From Pseudomonadota bacterium (GTDB taxonomy: Bacteria; Pseudomonadota; Gammaproteobacteria; Burkholderiales; Ferrovaceae): a DNA stretch of 64,000 nt. Below are positions 21,728-30,541 of the stretch, piece after piece. The stretch spans positions 1 to 64,000 of the forward strand of contig JAKBLB010000007.1 in the NCBI GenBank assembly GCA_021832305.1. The letters are read 5' to 3'. Each line of letters opens with the position of its first letter. The first letter of the stretch is position 1. Made by a program: the position numbers and the translations under genes. The notes beneath the pieces are model-generated. The model saw only the letters and a list, made by a program, of their open reading frames with translations. It had not been told where the DNA came from and made no database searches.

Positions 21728-22452
21728 TCCGGGGCGGTGATCTCGGGGACGAAGACGTATCCGATCCCCCAGACGGTACGGATATGGCGGGGTTGCCCCG
21801 GGTCTTCTTCGAGCAGGCGACGCAAGCGTGAAATCTGGACATCGATACTGCGGTCAAACACTTCCCGTTCACGGCCACGCACCAGATCCGTGAGTTTTTC
21901 CCGGGAGAGGGGTTCATGGGGATGGGTGACCAACGCCCGCAGGAGGGAGAATTCACTGCTGGAGAGGGAAACCAGTTCTCCGTTTTTGTGCAGGGTGCGC
22001 TGCAGCAGATGAAAACTGAACTCCCCAAACGTCACCAGATCCTGGGAATGGGAGTCGGCGGGCAACGGCGTATCCCAGGACTGACGCCGCAGGACGGCTT
22101 GAATCCGGGCCAGCAATTCCTTGGGGTTGAAGGGCTTGGAGAGGTAGTCATCGGCCCCCGTATTGAGTCCCAGGATCCGATCCGAGTCGTTACCCTTGGC
22201 AGTGAGCATGATGATGGGAATGGGGTTGTTCTGGGCGCGCAGCCGACGGCACAGCGCCAGACCATCCTCGCCGGGGAGCATCAGGTCCAGGACCAGTAAA
22301 TCATGGGGCATCTTTGCCAGCGCCTGGTCGAGCGCGGGGGCATCGGGAACGGCCGTCACACTGAAGCCTTGTTGGGAGAGATAACGCTGTAGTAATTCGC
22401 GTAATCGTAAGTCGTCATCCAGAACGATGATGCGGGGGCGTGGAGTATTCAT
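21724..22452 (-). CDS. ompR: OmpR-type response regulator
   Basis: 242 residues. The N-terminal receiver domain has the acidic pocket DDD (12-14) and phosphoacceptor D56 in VLDLMLPGEDG. The C-terminal winged-helix DNA-binding domain runs from about residue 140 (FSLLRALVTHP, VFDRSIDVQISRLRR, RTVWGIGYVF). It is first of the two-gene operon with envZ, sharing a four-base overlap. OmpR proteins regulate porins and osmotic or acid responses; the target genes are not identifiable here. Confidence 0.92.
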   Translation of the reverse strand: MNTPRPRIIVLDDDLRLRELLQRYLSQQGFSVTAVPDAPALDQALAKMPHDLLVLDLMLPGEDGLALCRRLRAQNNPIPIIMLTAKGNDSDRILGLNTGADDYLSKPFNPKELLARIQAVLRRQSWDTPLPADSHSQDLVTFGEFSFHLLQRTLHKNGELVSLSSSEFSLLRALVTHPHEPLSREKLTDLVRGREREVFDRSIDVQISRLRRLLEEDPGQPRHIRTVWGIGYVFVPEITAPE

Positions 22453-22498
22453 GTGCGCATGATAGTGTAACCGGAAAAAAAATTGTATCGATTTGTAA

Positions 22499-23245
22499 TC
22501 AGCCCGCTATCGTTTGGGGATGAGGTCCGGATCCGGCGGATTCCGTGAGCAGACGGCGCGCATGACAGAGGTCTGCCCAGGCTCCTGATTTTTCTGCCGG
22601 GGTGCGCAGGAGGTAGGCGGGATGCCAGGTGACGACGGTGGGGATGCCTTCGAAGAGATGGGCTGTGGAACGCAGTCGGGCCATGGGCAGGGGGGAATCC
22701 AGCAGGGTGCGGGCGGCAGTTTTTCCCAGCAGGACCAGAATACGCGGTTGGACCTGCGTGATTTGCTGGCGGAGGAAGGGCAGGCAGGTCGTGCATTCGT
22801 GGTCACTGGGGGTGCGGTTATGGGGAGGGCGACATTTCACCACGTTGGCAATGGAGACCTGGGCCCCCCGTTCCAGTCCCAGGGCGCTGAGCATGCCGTC
22901 CAGCAGACGCCCGGCGGGGCCGACGAAGGGCAATCCGTACGCATCTTCTTCTGCGCCGGGGCCCTCCCCGATGAACATCCAGGGACTGCCGGGATGAATC
23001 AGTCCAAAAACCGCTTGCTTACGGTGTTCGTGTAGTGGACAACGGGTACAGGAAGCGACCTGCTGGCGCAGATCTCCCGCCACTGGCAAGTCGGGGGGCA
23101 TGGGCAGAGGGGAGGGGGCCTCCTGTTTTTCCTCTTCCACGCGGGAGGCAGGGGGCGTCTCGGAGAGGGTGTGCAAGGGGTTTTCTCGGGGAATCCAGAG
23201 GGGCCATAGTCCCAATTCTCTCCAGCAGGCTTCCTGTCGGTGCAT
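22499..23245 (-). CDS. Family 4 type uracil-DNA glycosylase
   Basis: 248 residues. The C-terminal part is a family 4 (Fe-S) uracil-DNA glycosylase: GEGPGAEED (93-101), the 4Fe-4S ligands C66, C69, C138 and C154 with the expected 16-residue gap between the last two, and the HPAYLLR substrate-binding motif. The enzyme removes uracil from DNA. About 60 residues precede the Fe-S domain and are low in conservation (Pro/Glu rich), as in many proteobacterial members. It lies between rimI (16 bases upstream) and ompR (46 bases downstream) on the same strand. Confidence 0.9.
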   Translation of the reverse strand: MHRQEACWRELGLWPLWIPRENPLHTLSETPPASRVEEEKQEAPSPLPMPPDLPVAGDLRQQVASCTRCPLHEHRKQAVFGLIHPGSPWMFIGEGPGAEEDAYGLPFVGPAGRLLDGMLSALGLERGAQVSIANVVKCRPPHNRTPSDHECTTCLPFLRQQITQVQPRILVLLGKTAARTLLDSPLPMARLRSTAHLFEGIPTVVTWHPAYLLRTPAEKSGAWADLCHARRLLTESAGSGPHPQTIAG

Positions 23246-23261
23246 GTCGACGATCTCCTGC

Positions 23262-23717
23262 TCAGGGCGTCAGGACGCGCCGCAACACGAGGGCGTCTTC
23301 ACGCTGTCCTGTCGGGTTCGCATAATAACCTCGGCGGGTTCCGATGGGCTGGAAATGCGCCGAGCGGTATAAACGCAGGGCGGCCTCATTGGAGGGGCGA
23401 ACTTCGAGCAACAGGCATTCCGCACCCTGCACACGGGCTCGGGTGATGACCTCGTCGAGCAGGATGCGCCCCCAGCCCTGACGTTGCCAAGGCTGGTCGA
23501 TGACCAGATTGAGCAGATGAATCTCCTGAAAAACCTGCATGAAAAAAGTATAACCGAACAGGGTGCCTGAGGGGGGCACCATACCCAATCCCTGATGCTG
23601 GGACAGGGATTCCAGCAGTTGACGCCGGGTCCAGGGCGCAGAAAAATTGCGCTTTTCGATGGCGCACAGCACGTCCACATCCGGGGGGGTGAGCGGACGC
23701 AGGGAAGGGGCGTTCAC
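23262..23717 (-). CDS. rimI: Ribosomal-protein S18-alanine N-acetyltransferase
   Basis: 151 residues, GNAT fold. The N-terminus has LRPLTPPDVDVLCAIEKRNF, and the acetyl-CoA loop is QRQGWGRILL; LEVRPSNEAALRLYRSAHF is the typical RimI C-terminal block. It acetylates the N-terminal alanine of ribosomal protein S18 in enterics. The GTG at 23717 overlaps the tsaB stop (GTGA) and is the natural start; upstream in-frame ATGs lie inside tsaB. The tsaB-rimI pair is a conserved neighbourhood. Confidence 0.9.
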   Translation of the reverse strand: MNAPSLRPLTPPDVDVLCAIEKRNFSAPWTRRQLLESLSQHQGLGMVPPSGTLFGYTFFMQVFQEIHLLNLVIDQPWQRQGWGRILLDEVITRARVQGAECLLLEVRPSNEAALRLYRSAHFQPIGTRRGYYANPTGQREDALVLRRVLTP

Positions 23718-24400
23718 AGGCCACGTTCTGCGCGGGTCAGGGCAACCCGCTGGCGCAGATAGATCGGTTGGGCGGTGGCGGGGCTGATCCCGGCTGTGCG
23801 CTTCCTGGACCGCCCTGCCAGGGCGGCGATATGCGTGGCGTGCGGAAACAGTCCGGGGATCGTGCCTTGCCATCGAAGGCCCCAGCGCGCGGCGAGCAAG
23901 GTATTCCAGGCGACTGCTCCAGAACCGACGCCCCACCAATCCCCGGCGGGCAGGTCGGGCAGATCCGCAGGACCACACAGTTGGGGCGGCAAGCGCTCCT
24001 GCCATTCCCCCTCCTGGCGTTCATAGGCGGCGAGGTAGACCTGGTTCATGCGCGCATCCAGCGCCACGACGATGCGGGGCTGCGGAGCGACCTCGGTCAG
24101 GCATTCGAGGGTGGAGATGGGGTAAAGGGGGATCCCCAGGCCCAACCCCAGACCTTGCGCGAGGCCACAGGCCAACCGGACCCCGGTGAAACCGCCGGGA
24201 CCTGCCCCGTAAGCGATCCCTCCCAGGTCATTCCAGGTCCGTTGGGCCATGGACAGGACAGATTCCAGCAGGGACCAGATACGCTCGGAAGGGGCAGCCC
24301 CATCGTCCTGGCGAGTGGCCAGGATCCGGCCCTCCTGCCACAGGGCGGCGGATGCGCGCTCAGTGGAAAATTCCAGGGCGAGGAGCAGGCCGGTGTTCAA
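23714..24400 (-). CDS. tsaB: tRNA t6A synthesis protein TsaB
   Basis: 228 residues of the ASKHA-like TsaB/YeaZ family. The N-terminus LLALEFSTERASAAL and the signature GPGGFTGVRL are intact. TsaB partners TsaD and TsaE to place threonylcarbamoyl on adenosine 37 of ANN-decoding tRNAs. It overlaps lplT by four bases upstream and rimI by four bases downstream, so the group is translationally coupled. tsaD and tsaE are not in the window. Confidence 0.93.
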   Translation of the reverse strand: MNTGLLLALEFSTERASAALWQEGRILATRQDDGAAPSERIWSLLESVLSMAQRTWNDLGGIAYGAGPGGFTGVRLACGLAQGLGLGLGIPLYPISTLECLTEVAPQPRIVVALDARMNQVYLAAYERQEGEWQERLPPQLCGPADLPDLPAGDWWGVGSGAVAWNTLLAARWGLRWQGTIPGLFPHATHIAALAGRSRKRTAGISPATAQPIYLRQRVALTRAERGL

Positions 24401-25701
24401 TCCACATACTCCACATGACGATAGCGGCGGTAGAGCCAGAACATCAAACTGCTGATAAAAATGGCCAGCAGGAGGACGCTGGTGTAAAAGGCCGCTTCCG
24501 TCGGCCGCAGGGCGTGTCCGCGCAGGGTTTCGATCCCCAGGTCCTGAAAGAGGTGGCGCAGGGGCAGGTCGGCCCGGATGACCCCGGCATAAATCCCGAG
24601 CAGGGCCAGAATGCTGATGTTTTCATTGAAATTCTGAACGGCGATGCTATGTCCCGCTCCCATGATTTGATGGCCGCGATGTTGCAGGAGGGCATTCATC
24701 GGAACCACGAAAAACCCGGCCATGGCGCCGGCCGCTACCAGAAGGACCACGGCCACTGCCCAGTCCCTCACCACCAGCATGCCCAGGATGGCGACTCCCA
24801 TGGCGACGCCCACCGGCAGCACCTTGATGGCGCTTTCCAGGCGCACCCATTTGGCTGCCGCGATGGAGCCCAGGGCAATCCCCACGGCAGACACTGCGGT
24901 GAGTTGGGTGGCCTGTTCCAGGTTGAAATGCAGTTGGAGGGTTGCCCAGACCAGTACGATCAGACGGAGGGAAGAACCGACGCCCCAGAAAATGGTGGTC
25001 ACTGCCAGAGAAACCTGTCCCAGCGGGTCACGCCACAATTGGAGAAACGAATGCCAGAAATCCTGCACCAGAAACCAGGGGTTCCTGCGCGGGGGAATGT
25101 GATCGGGCTGGACGCGCGGAATATACAGGTTGACCACGGCGGCGCCGACGTAGAGCAGCAGGATGATGAGGATGGAAAAGCGTGGGGCGTTCAGGGTATA
25201 TCCGATCAAGGGGGTGCTGAATGCGACGAAAAATTGGTAGAGGGGCAGGTTGGGCTTGAGTATCCAGCCGCCCAGCACGGCACCGAAAATGATGGCGATG
25301 ACGGTCAGGGCCTCCATCCAACTGTTGGCGACCACCAATTTACCGGGGGGAAGGCACTCCGTCAAAATACCGTATTTGGCGGGAGAATAGGCCGCGGCCC
25401 CCAATCCCACCAAGCCGTAGGCAAAGAGTGGATTGATTCCTACCAGCATGGCCAGACAGCCCAGCAATTTGATGATATTGCTGAGGAACATGACGCGCCC
25501 CTTGGGCAGGGCATCAGAAAAAGCGCCCACGAACGGGGCCAGGAAGATGTAGGAGAGCACAAAAAATTGTTGCAGGAAGGGGACGTACTCGGGGGGGGCC
25601 GAGATCGTCTTGAGCAGGGCGATGGCCGCAAACAACAAGGCGTTGTCGGCCAGCGCGGAAAGAAATTGCGCCAGCAGGATGATGTAGAACCCTAACTCCA
25701 T
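24397..25701 (-). CDS. lplT: Lysophospholipid transporter-like MFS protein
   Basis: 434 residues, major facilitator with about twelve hydrophobic helices. The opening FYIILLAQFLSALADNALLF and the motif GAFSDALPKGRVMF match LplT, which flips lysophospholipids across the inner membrane for reacylation by Aas. No aas gene lies nearby, so the partner must be elsewhere or the substrate may differ. The start at 25701 gives the family N-terminus; an in-frame start at 25866 would be inside phoH. It follows phoH by 13 bases and overlaps tsaB by four. Confidence 0.85.
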   Translation of the reverse strand: MELGFYIILLAQFLSALADNALLFAAIALLKTISAPPEYVPFLQQFFVLSYIFLAPFVGAFSDALPKGRVMFLSNIIKLLGCLAMLVGINPLFAYGLVGLGAAAYSPAKYGILTECLPPGKLVVANSWMEALTVIAIIFGAVLGGWILKPNLPLYQFFVAFSTPLIGYTLNAPRFSILIILLLYVGAAVVNLYIPRVQPDHIPPRRNPWFLVQDFWHSFLQLWRDPLGQVSLAVTTIFWGVGSSLRLIVLVWATLQLHFNLEQATQLTAVSAVGIALGSIAAAKWVRLESAIKVLPVGVAMGVAILGMLVVRDWAVAVVLLVAAGAMAGFFVVPMNALLQHRGHQIMGAGHSIAVQNFNENISILALLGIYAGVIRADLPLRHLFQDLGIETLRGHALRPTEAAFYTSVLLLAIFISSLMFWLYRRYRHVEYVD

Positions 25702-25714
25702 GAAAGGCCCGGAG

Positions 25715-27112
25715 TTACAGCACTTCGGCTGCGTAGTCGGCGAGACGGGAACGTTCTCCCCGTTGCAACGTGATGTGTCCGCTGTGTACCCAACCCTTGA
25801 AACGGTCCACCACATAGGTGAGGCCGGAACTGCCTTCCGTGAGGTAGGGGGTGTCGATCTGGGCAATGTTTCCCAGGCAGATCACCTTGGTTCCCGGACC
25901 GGCGCGCGTGATCAGGGTTTTCATCTGTTTGGGCGTCAGGTTCTGGGCTTCATCGATGATCAGATACTTGTTGAGAAAAGTTCGTCCGCGCATGAAATTC
26001 AGGGACTTGATCTTGATGCGCGAGCGAATCAGGTCGCGCGTGGCCGCCCGTCCCCAGTCTCCAGCATCTTCGTCCCCCTTGTTGAGAACATCCAGATTGT
26101 CCTCCAGCGCGCCCATCCAGGGTGTCATTTTCTCTTCTTCCGTACCGGGCAGGAAACCGATGTCTTCTCCCACGGGAACCGTGACCCGGGTCATGATGAT
26201 CTCCGAGTACTGTTTGTGTTCGATGGTTTGCATCAACCCTGCGGCCAGGGTCAGCAAGGTTTTTCCCGTCCCTGCCTGACCGAGCAGGGTGATGAAATCG
26301 AGATCGGGGTTCATGAGCAGGTTCAGGGCGAAATTCTGTTCCCGATTGGCCGCCACGATTCCCCAGGTGTTATTGCGCTGGGACGTGTAGTCGCGCAGTA
26401 TCTCGAGGACGGCACTGGTTCCGATCCGTTCCTTGACGCGGGCGTAGAAGGGTTTTTCCCCCTGTTCCTGATAGAGAAATTCATTCAGGTAGAAACCGGG
26501 GACCAGGGGACCTTCCACCTTGTACAGGGTGCGTCCCTGTTCCTGCCAGGATTGCATGCCCTTGCCGTGGGTTTCCCAGAAATCGTCCGGTAATTCACGG
26601 ACGCCGGTATACAGCAGATCGGTGTCTTCCAGGACCTTGTCATTGAAATAATCTTCCGCATCGACGCCCAACGCGCGGGCCTTGATGCGCATGTTGATGT
26701 CCTTGCTGACCAGGATGACGGCACGCTGGGGTTGGCTGCGCTGGAGTTCGAGGGCGACGGCCAGGATCTGGTTGTCGGGTTTTTCCTCGGCCAGCAGGGC
26801 GGTGGGCTGAGTGTTCTTCAGGGTCTGCAAAAACAGGGTGCCCGAAGGACCGGAATTCTGCGTGCGTGCGAGGGAAAAGCCCTGCCTGATGTCGGTTTTT
26901 TCCGCACGGGTGATGATTTCGTCGAGAAAACGACTGACCTGCCGGGCATTCCGTGCCACTTCGGTCATGCCCTTCTTGTTGTGGTCCAGTTCCTCGATGG
27001 TCATCATGGGCAGAAACACATCATGTTCCTGAAATTGAAAGAGGCTGGTGGGATCGTGCAGCAACACGTTGGTATCGAGGACGAACAACTTTGGGTCTGG
27101 ATGGGCAACCAT
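25715..27112 (-). CDS. PIN-PhoH family ATPase
   Basis: 465 residues. There is an N-terminal PIN nuclease-like domain (residues 8-150, with D13 in VLDTNVLLHDP and further acidic residues) and a C-terminal PhoH ATPase domain with Walker A GQAGTGKT (278-285) and Walker B YLIIDEAQN (383-391). This is the PhoH2/YlaK arrangement, reported to couple RNA unwinding to RNase activity in mycobacteria. The cellular target in proteobacteria is uncertain. It sits 27 bases after bcp and 13 bases before lplT. Confidence 0.9.
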   Translation of the reverse strand: MVAHPDPKLFVLDTNVLLHDPTSLFQFQEHDVFLPMMTIEELDHNKKGMTEVARNARQVSRFLDEIITRAEKTDIRQGFSLARTQNSGPSGTLFLQTLKNTQPTALLAEEKPDNQILAVALELQRSQPQRAVILVSKDINMRIKARALGVDAEDYFNDKVLEDTDLLYTGVRELPDDFWETHGKGMQSWQEQGRTLYKVEGPLVPGFYLNEFLYQEQGEKPFYARVKERIGTSAVLEILRDYTSQRNNTWGIVAANREQNFALNLLMNPDLDFITLLGQAGTGKTLLTLAAGLMQTIEHKQYSEIIMTRVTVPVGEDIGFLPGTEEEKMTPWMGALEDNLDVLNKGDEDAGDWGRAATRDLIRSRIKIKSLNFMRGRTFLNKYLIIDEAQNLTPKQMKTLITRAGPGTKVICLGNIAQIDTPYLTEGSSGLTYVVDRFKGWVHSGHITLQRGERSRLADYAAEVL

Positions 27113-27139
27113 GGGGGGTGGGCTCCGGGGGGAAAGTGG

Positions 27140-27601
27140 TCAGGGCAGTGCGCGGAGGGCTTCCAGAACGTGTTGGGCGTGACCGGGGACTTTGACCCCG
27201 CGCCAGACTTCAGCCAAACGGCCTTCCGGATCGATCAGGAAGGTACTGCGTTCGATGCCGCGAACCTGCTTGCCGTACATGTTCTTCATTTTCATGACGC
27301 CAAACAGGGTACAGGCCAGTTCGTCGGGATCGCTCAGGAGGTGAAAGGGGAAATTCATCTTGGCACGGAACTTTTCGTGACTGGACAGGCTGTCGCGCGA
27401 GACGCCCCAGATCGAACAATGCAGGGCCTCGAATTCGGAAAGCAGTTGGGTGAACTGGAGCCCCTCATCGGTACATCCCGGGGTGTCATCCCTGGGGTAG
27501 AAATACAAAACCAGAGGCGCCCCCCGCTGTTCACTCAACTGAAAGTGTGGTCCGGCGGTGGATGCCAGCCGGAAGTCCGGCACCAACTCCATTTTCTCCA
27601 T
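27140..27601 (-). CDS. bcp: Thiol peroxidase Bcp/PrxQ
   Basis: 153 residues of the AhpC/TSA-BCP family. The peroxidatic cysteine is C43 in DDTPGCT. The usual resolving cysteine five residues later is absent (the sequence is CTDEGL), although C62 lies in the following strand region. It reduces peroxides with thioredoxin or as a one-Cys enzyme. The start at 27601 has GGAG six bases upstream; the ATG at 27592 is an alternative. It lies between the ArnD-like gene and phoH on the minus strand. Confidence 0.92.
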   Translation of the reverse strand: MEKMELVPDFRLASTAGPHFQLSEQRGAPLVLYFYPRDDTPGCTDEGLQFTQLLSEFEALHCSIWGVSRDSLSSHEKFRAKMNFPFHLLSDPDELACTLFGVMKMKNMYGKQVRGIERSTFLIDPEGRLAEVWRGVKVPGHAQHVLEALRALP

Positions 27602-27648
27602 TGGTTTCTCCAAAAAAGATCCGTGATGGTGCAAGTATAGCCTATGGT

Positions 27649-28554
27649 TCAGCGCGCTGTGCCTTGCAGGGCCAAGGTGCCTGAACGACCGGGGAGCGAG
27701 CCCTGGATCATGGGGCACGCTGGCAAGGGATCGAATTCCACGGCCGAGGCCAGTTGGGCCAGGGAGACCAACCGGTAGCCCTGGGCCTTCCAGCCCCGGA
27801 GCAATTCCTGGAAAACCGGGCGCAAACGCTGACCTTCCAGTTCGGCATGCAGGGTGAAGACATGTCCCTGGGGCGGTTCGTCTTTGGTGAGGGCCAGCAG
27901 CGTCGAAGCGACCGTAGGGACATCCACGCCCTCCAGTCCGATCAGTTCGTCCAGGGTGGGGAGGGTGGTGGGCAATTGCAGGCAGCGTGCAGGGTGATCG
28001 CCCAACAGAGGGCGAAAGGGACCTCGTCCGCGCCCATCCGATGCCCATTTGAACTGCTGTTCATCGAGCCAGCGCAGGGCGTCCTCGGTCATCTGCCAAC
28101 CGGCGGCGCCGTGGACATGGGGCGCCTCCCCGAAAATCTTCTTGAAACGTTCGCAGGCCAAGTGAAGCTGAGTGCGTCCCCAGGCAGGCGGACGCTGGTG
28201 CAGATTGTCCTGCCAGGCGGTATGGTCCCAGGTATGAACTCCCACTTCAAATCCTGCGGCGGCTACGGCGCGCAACGTGGGGGCGGTTTTGAGGCCGATG
28301 TCGGGGCCGGGGAGCAGGGTGCCGTGGAGTAGGGTGCGCAGACCGTAATGTTCCAGCACGGAAGTACGTTTGACCTTGCCCAGGAAGCCGGGGCGAAAGA
28401 CGCGCTTGAGGGCGCGTCCCGTATGGTCCGGTCCCAGGCTGAAGAGGAAGGTGGCCTGGGCCTGTTCGGCGCGTAGCAATTCGACCAGCGCCGGGACCCC
28501 CACGCGGGTTCCGCGCAGGGTGTCCACATCTACTTTCAGGGCCAGGAGTCGCAT
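27649..28554 (-). CDS. ArnD-like polysaccharide deacetylase (4-deoxy-4-formamido-L-arabinose-phosphoundecaprenol deformylase type)
   Basis: 301 residues, carbohydrate esterase 4 (NodB-like) fold. DVDTLRGTRVGVPAL matches the ArnD opening (RIDVDTFRGTREGVP), and later VGVHTWDHTAWQ, SDGRGRGPFRPLL, TLPTLDE and LHAELEG follow ArnD. In enterics ArnD deformylates the lipid carrier of L-Ara4N for lipid A modification and polymyxin resistance. No other arn genes are in this window. The start at 28554 fits the family; an in-frame ATG at 28590 would add 12 residues. Divergent from typA. Confidence 0.82.
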   Translation of the reverse strand: MRLLALKVDVDTLRGTRVGVPALVELLRAEQAQATFLFSLGPDHTGRALKRVFRPGFLGKVKRTSVLEHYGLRTLLHGTLLPGPDIGLKTAPTLRAVAAAGFEVGVHTWDHTAWQDNLHQRPPAWGRTQLHLACERFKKIFGEAPHVHGAAGWQMTEDALRWLDEQQFKWASDGRGRGPFRPLLGDHPARCLQLPTTLPTLDELIGLEGVDVPTVASTLLALTKDEPPQGHVFTLHAELEGQRLRPVFQELLRGWKAQGYRLVSLAQLASAVEFDPLPACPMIQGSLPGRSGTLALQGTAR

Positions 28555-28643
28555 GGGCGAGACTATGGACACTTTTTCGTCACTCGGCAAGCCCCCCTTG
28601 CTGGTAGAATGGTGGTCTTTCTAAAATCATTGGTTGAATTTTC

Positions 28644-30455
28644 ATGGCTCGTCATCTGCGCAACATCGCCATCATCGCTCACGTGGACCATGGCAAGACC
28701 ACGCTGGTAGATAAACTGCTCCAACAGTCCGGGACCTTTGCCGCCCATCAGCACGTGACGGAACGAGTCATGGACAGCAACGATCTGGAAAAGGAACGGG
28801 GCATCACCATCCTGGCCAAGAATTGTGCCGTGGATTATGAAGGGACCCACATCAATATCGTGGATACCCCTGGACATGCCGATTTTGGCGGCGAAGTGGA
28901 GCGCGTGCTGTCCATGGTGGATGGGGTGCTGTTGCTGGTGGACGCCGTGGAAGGCCCCATGCCCCAGACCCGCTTCGTCACACGCAAGGCCTTGGCTCAG
29001 GGGCTCAAGCCGGTGGTGGTGGTGAACAAGATCGATCGTCCGGGGGCTCGTCCGGACTGGGTGGTCAATCAGACTTTCGATCTTTTCGACAAGTTGGGGG
29101 CCACGGAAGAGCAACTGGATTTTCCGGTGGTGTATGCTTCTGCCCTGCAGGGGTATGCTACTCTCGATCCCCAGCAGCCAGGGACGGATCTGCGCCCCCT
29201 GTTCGACGCGGTTCTGAAATATGTTCCGGAGCGGGTGGGGGATGCGGAAGGTCCGCTGCAATTGCAGATCGTATCCCTGGATTATTCCAGTTTCGTGGGG
29301 CGGATCGGGATTGGACGGGTACACCGCGGGCGTATCCGGACGGGTCAGGAAGTGGCCATAATGCGGGGTCCGGACGCACTTTTGAAGCGTGGGCGCGTCA
29401 ATCAGATATTGGGGTTCAAGGGGTTGGAACGGGTCCCTTTCGACAGTGCGGAAGCCGGAGACATCGTCCTGATCACGGGCATCGAAGAGTTGGGCATCGG
29501 GGTGACCCTGACCGAGGTGGACAAACCCGAAGCGCTTCCGATGCTGGCTGTGGATGAGCCGACCCTGACCATGAATTTTCAGGTGAATACCTCGCCCTTT
29601 GCCGGACAGGAAGGCAAGTTCGTCACCAGTCGTCAGGTTCGTGAACGGTTAGAGCGGGAATTGCTCAGCAATGTGGCCCTGCGTGTCCAGGAAACCGATG
29701 ATACGGACGTTTTTCTGGTATCGGGACGAGGCGAACTGCATTTGACCATCCTGCTCGAGAACATGCGTCGGGAAGGCTACGAACTGGCCGTGTCCCGTCC
29801 CCGCGTCCTGTTGAAAGAGATCGATGGGGTTCGTTGCGAGCCCTTCGAAGCGCTCACGCTGGATGTGGAAGACGCTCATCAGGGCGCAGTCATGCAGGCG
29901 CTGGGAGAACGACGGGGCGACTTGCAGGATATGCAGTCCGACAGTCAGGGACGGGTGCGCCTCGATTACCGCATCCCGGCGCGTGGTCTGATCGGGTTTC
30001 AATCCGAATTTTTGACCTTGACCCGGGGAACCGGGCTGATGAGTCACGTCTTCGATGACTATGGCCCCATGAAACCGGAAATTCCGGCGCGCCGCAATGG
30101 TGTCCTGATTTCCGCCGAACAGGGCGAAGCCGTGGCCTATGCCCTGTGGAAATTGCAGGAACGGGGGCGTATGTTCGTGGTCCCCGGAGATCGTGTCTAC
30201 GAAGGCATGGTAATCGGGATTCACAGTCGGGACAATGATCTGGTGGTCAATCCGGTCAAGACCAAACAATTGACCAATATTCGCGCGGCGGGCAAGGACG
30301 AGGCGGTGGTTTTGATGTCGCCGGTGGCGTTGACCCTGGAATCGGCCATCGAATTCATTACCGATGACGAATTGGTGGAGATCACGCCGCAGACACTGCG
30401 CATCCGTAAACGCCATCTACTGGAAAATGACCGCAAGCGGGCATCCCGTAGTTAG
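28644..30455 (+). CDS. typA: Translational GTPase TypA/BipA
   Basis: 603 residues, full length. The P loop is [11 protein letters not shown] (about residues 15-25), and [23 protein letters not shown] and the TypA-specific C-terminal [16 protein letters not shown] block are intact. It is a ribosome-associated GTPase of the EF-G family needed for stress and cold adaptation. It is divergent from the ArnD-like gene, 89 bases away, and stands alone ahead of the efflux operon. Confidence 0.97.
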   Translation: MARHLRNIAIIAHVDHGKTTLVDKLLQQSGTFAAHQHVTERVMDSNDLEKERGITILAKNCAVDYEGTHINIVDTPGHADFGGEVERVLSMVDGVLLLVDAVEGPMPQTRFVTRKALAQGLKPVVVVNKIDRPGARPDWVVNQTFDLFDKLGATEEQLDFPVVYASALQGYATLDPQQPGTDLRPLFDAVLKYVPERVGDAEGPLQLQIVSLDYSSFVGRIGIGRVHRGRIRTGQEVAIMRGPDALLKRGRVNQILGFKGLERVPFDSAEAGDIVLITGIEELGIGVTLTEVDKPEALPMLAVDEPTLTMNFQVNTSPFAGQEGKFVTSRQVRERLERELLSNVALRVQETDDTDVFLVSGRGELHLTILLENMRREGYELAVSRPRVLLKEIDGVRCEPFEALTLDVEDAHQGAVMQALGERRGDLQDMQSDSQGRVRLDYRIPARGLIGFQSEFLTLTRGTGLMSHVFDDYGPMKPEIPARRNGVLISAEQGEAVAYALWKLQERGRMFVVPGDRVYEGMVIGIHSRDNDLVVNPVKTKQLTNIRAAGKDEAVVLMSPVALTLESAIEFITDDELVEITPQTLRIRKRHLLENDRKRASRS

Positions 30456-30541
30456 GAAAAAATCCCTGTCGGTGGCGGGGGAGTTGCTTTCGATGGTACG
30501 GGTGCGTACAATGGGGTTGTTTTAGAATTGGAGTAAATCCA

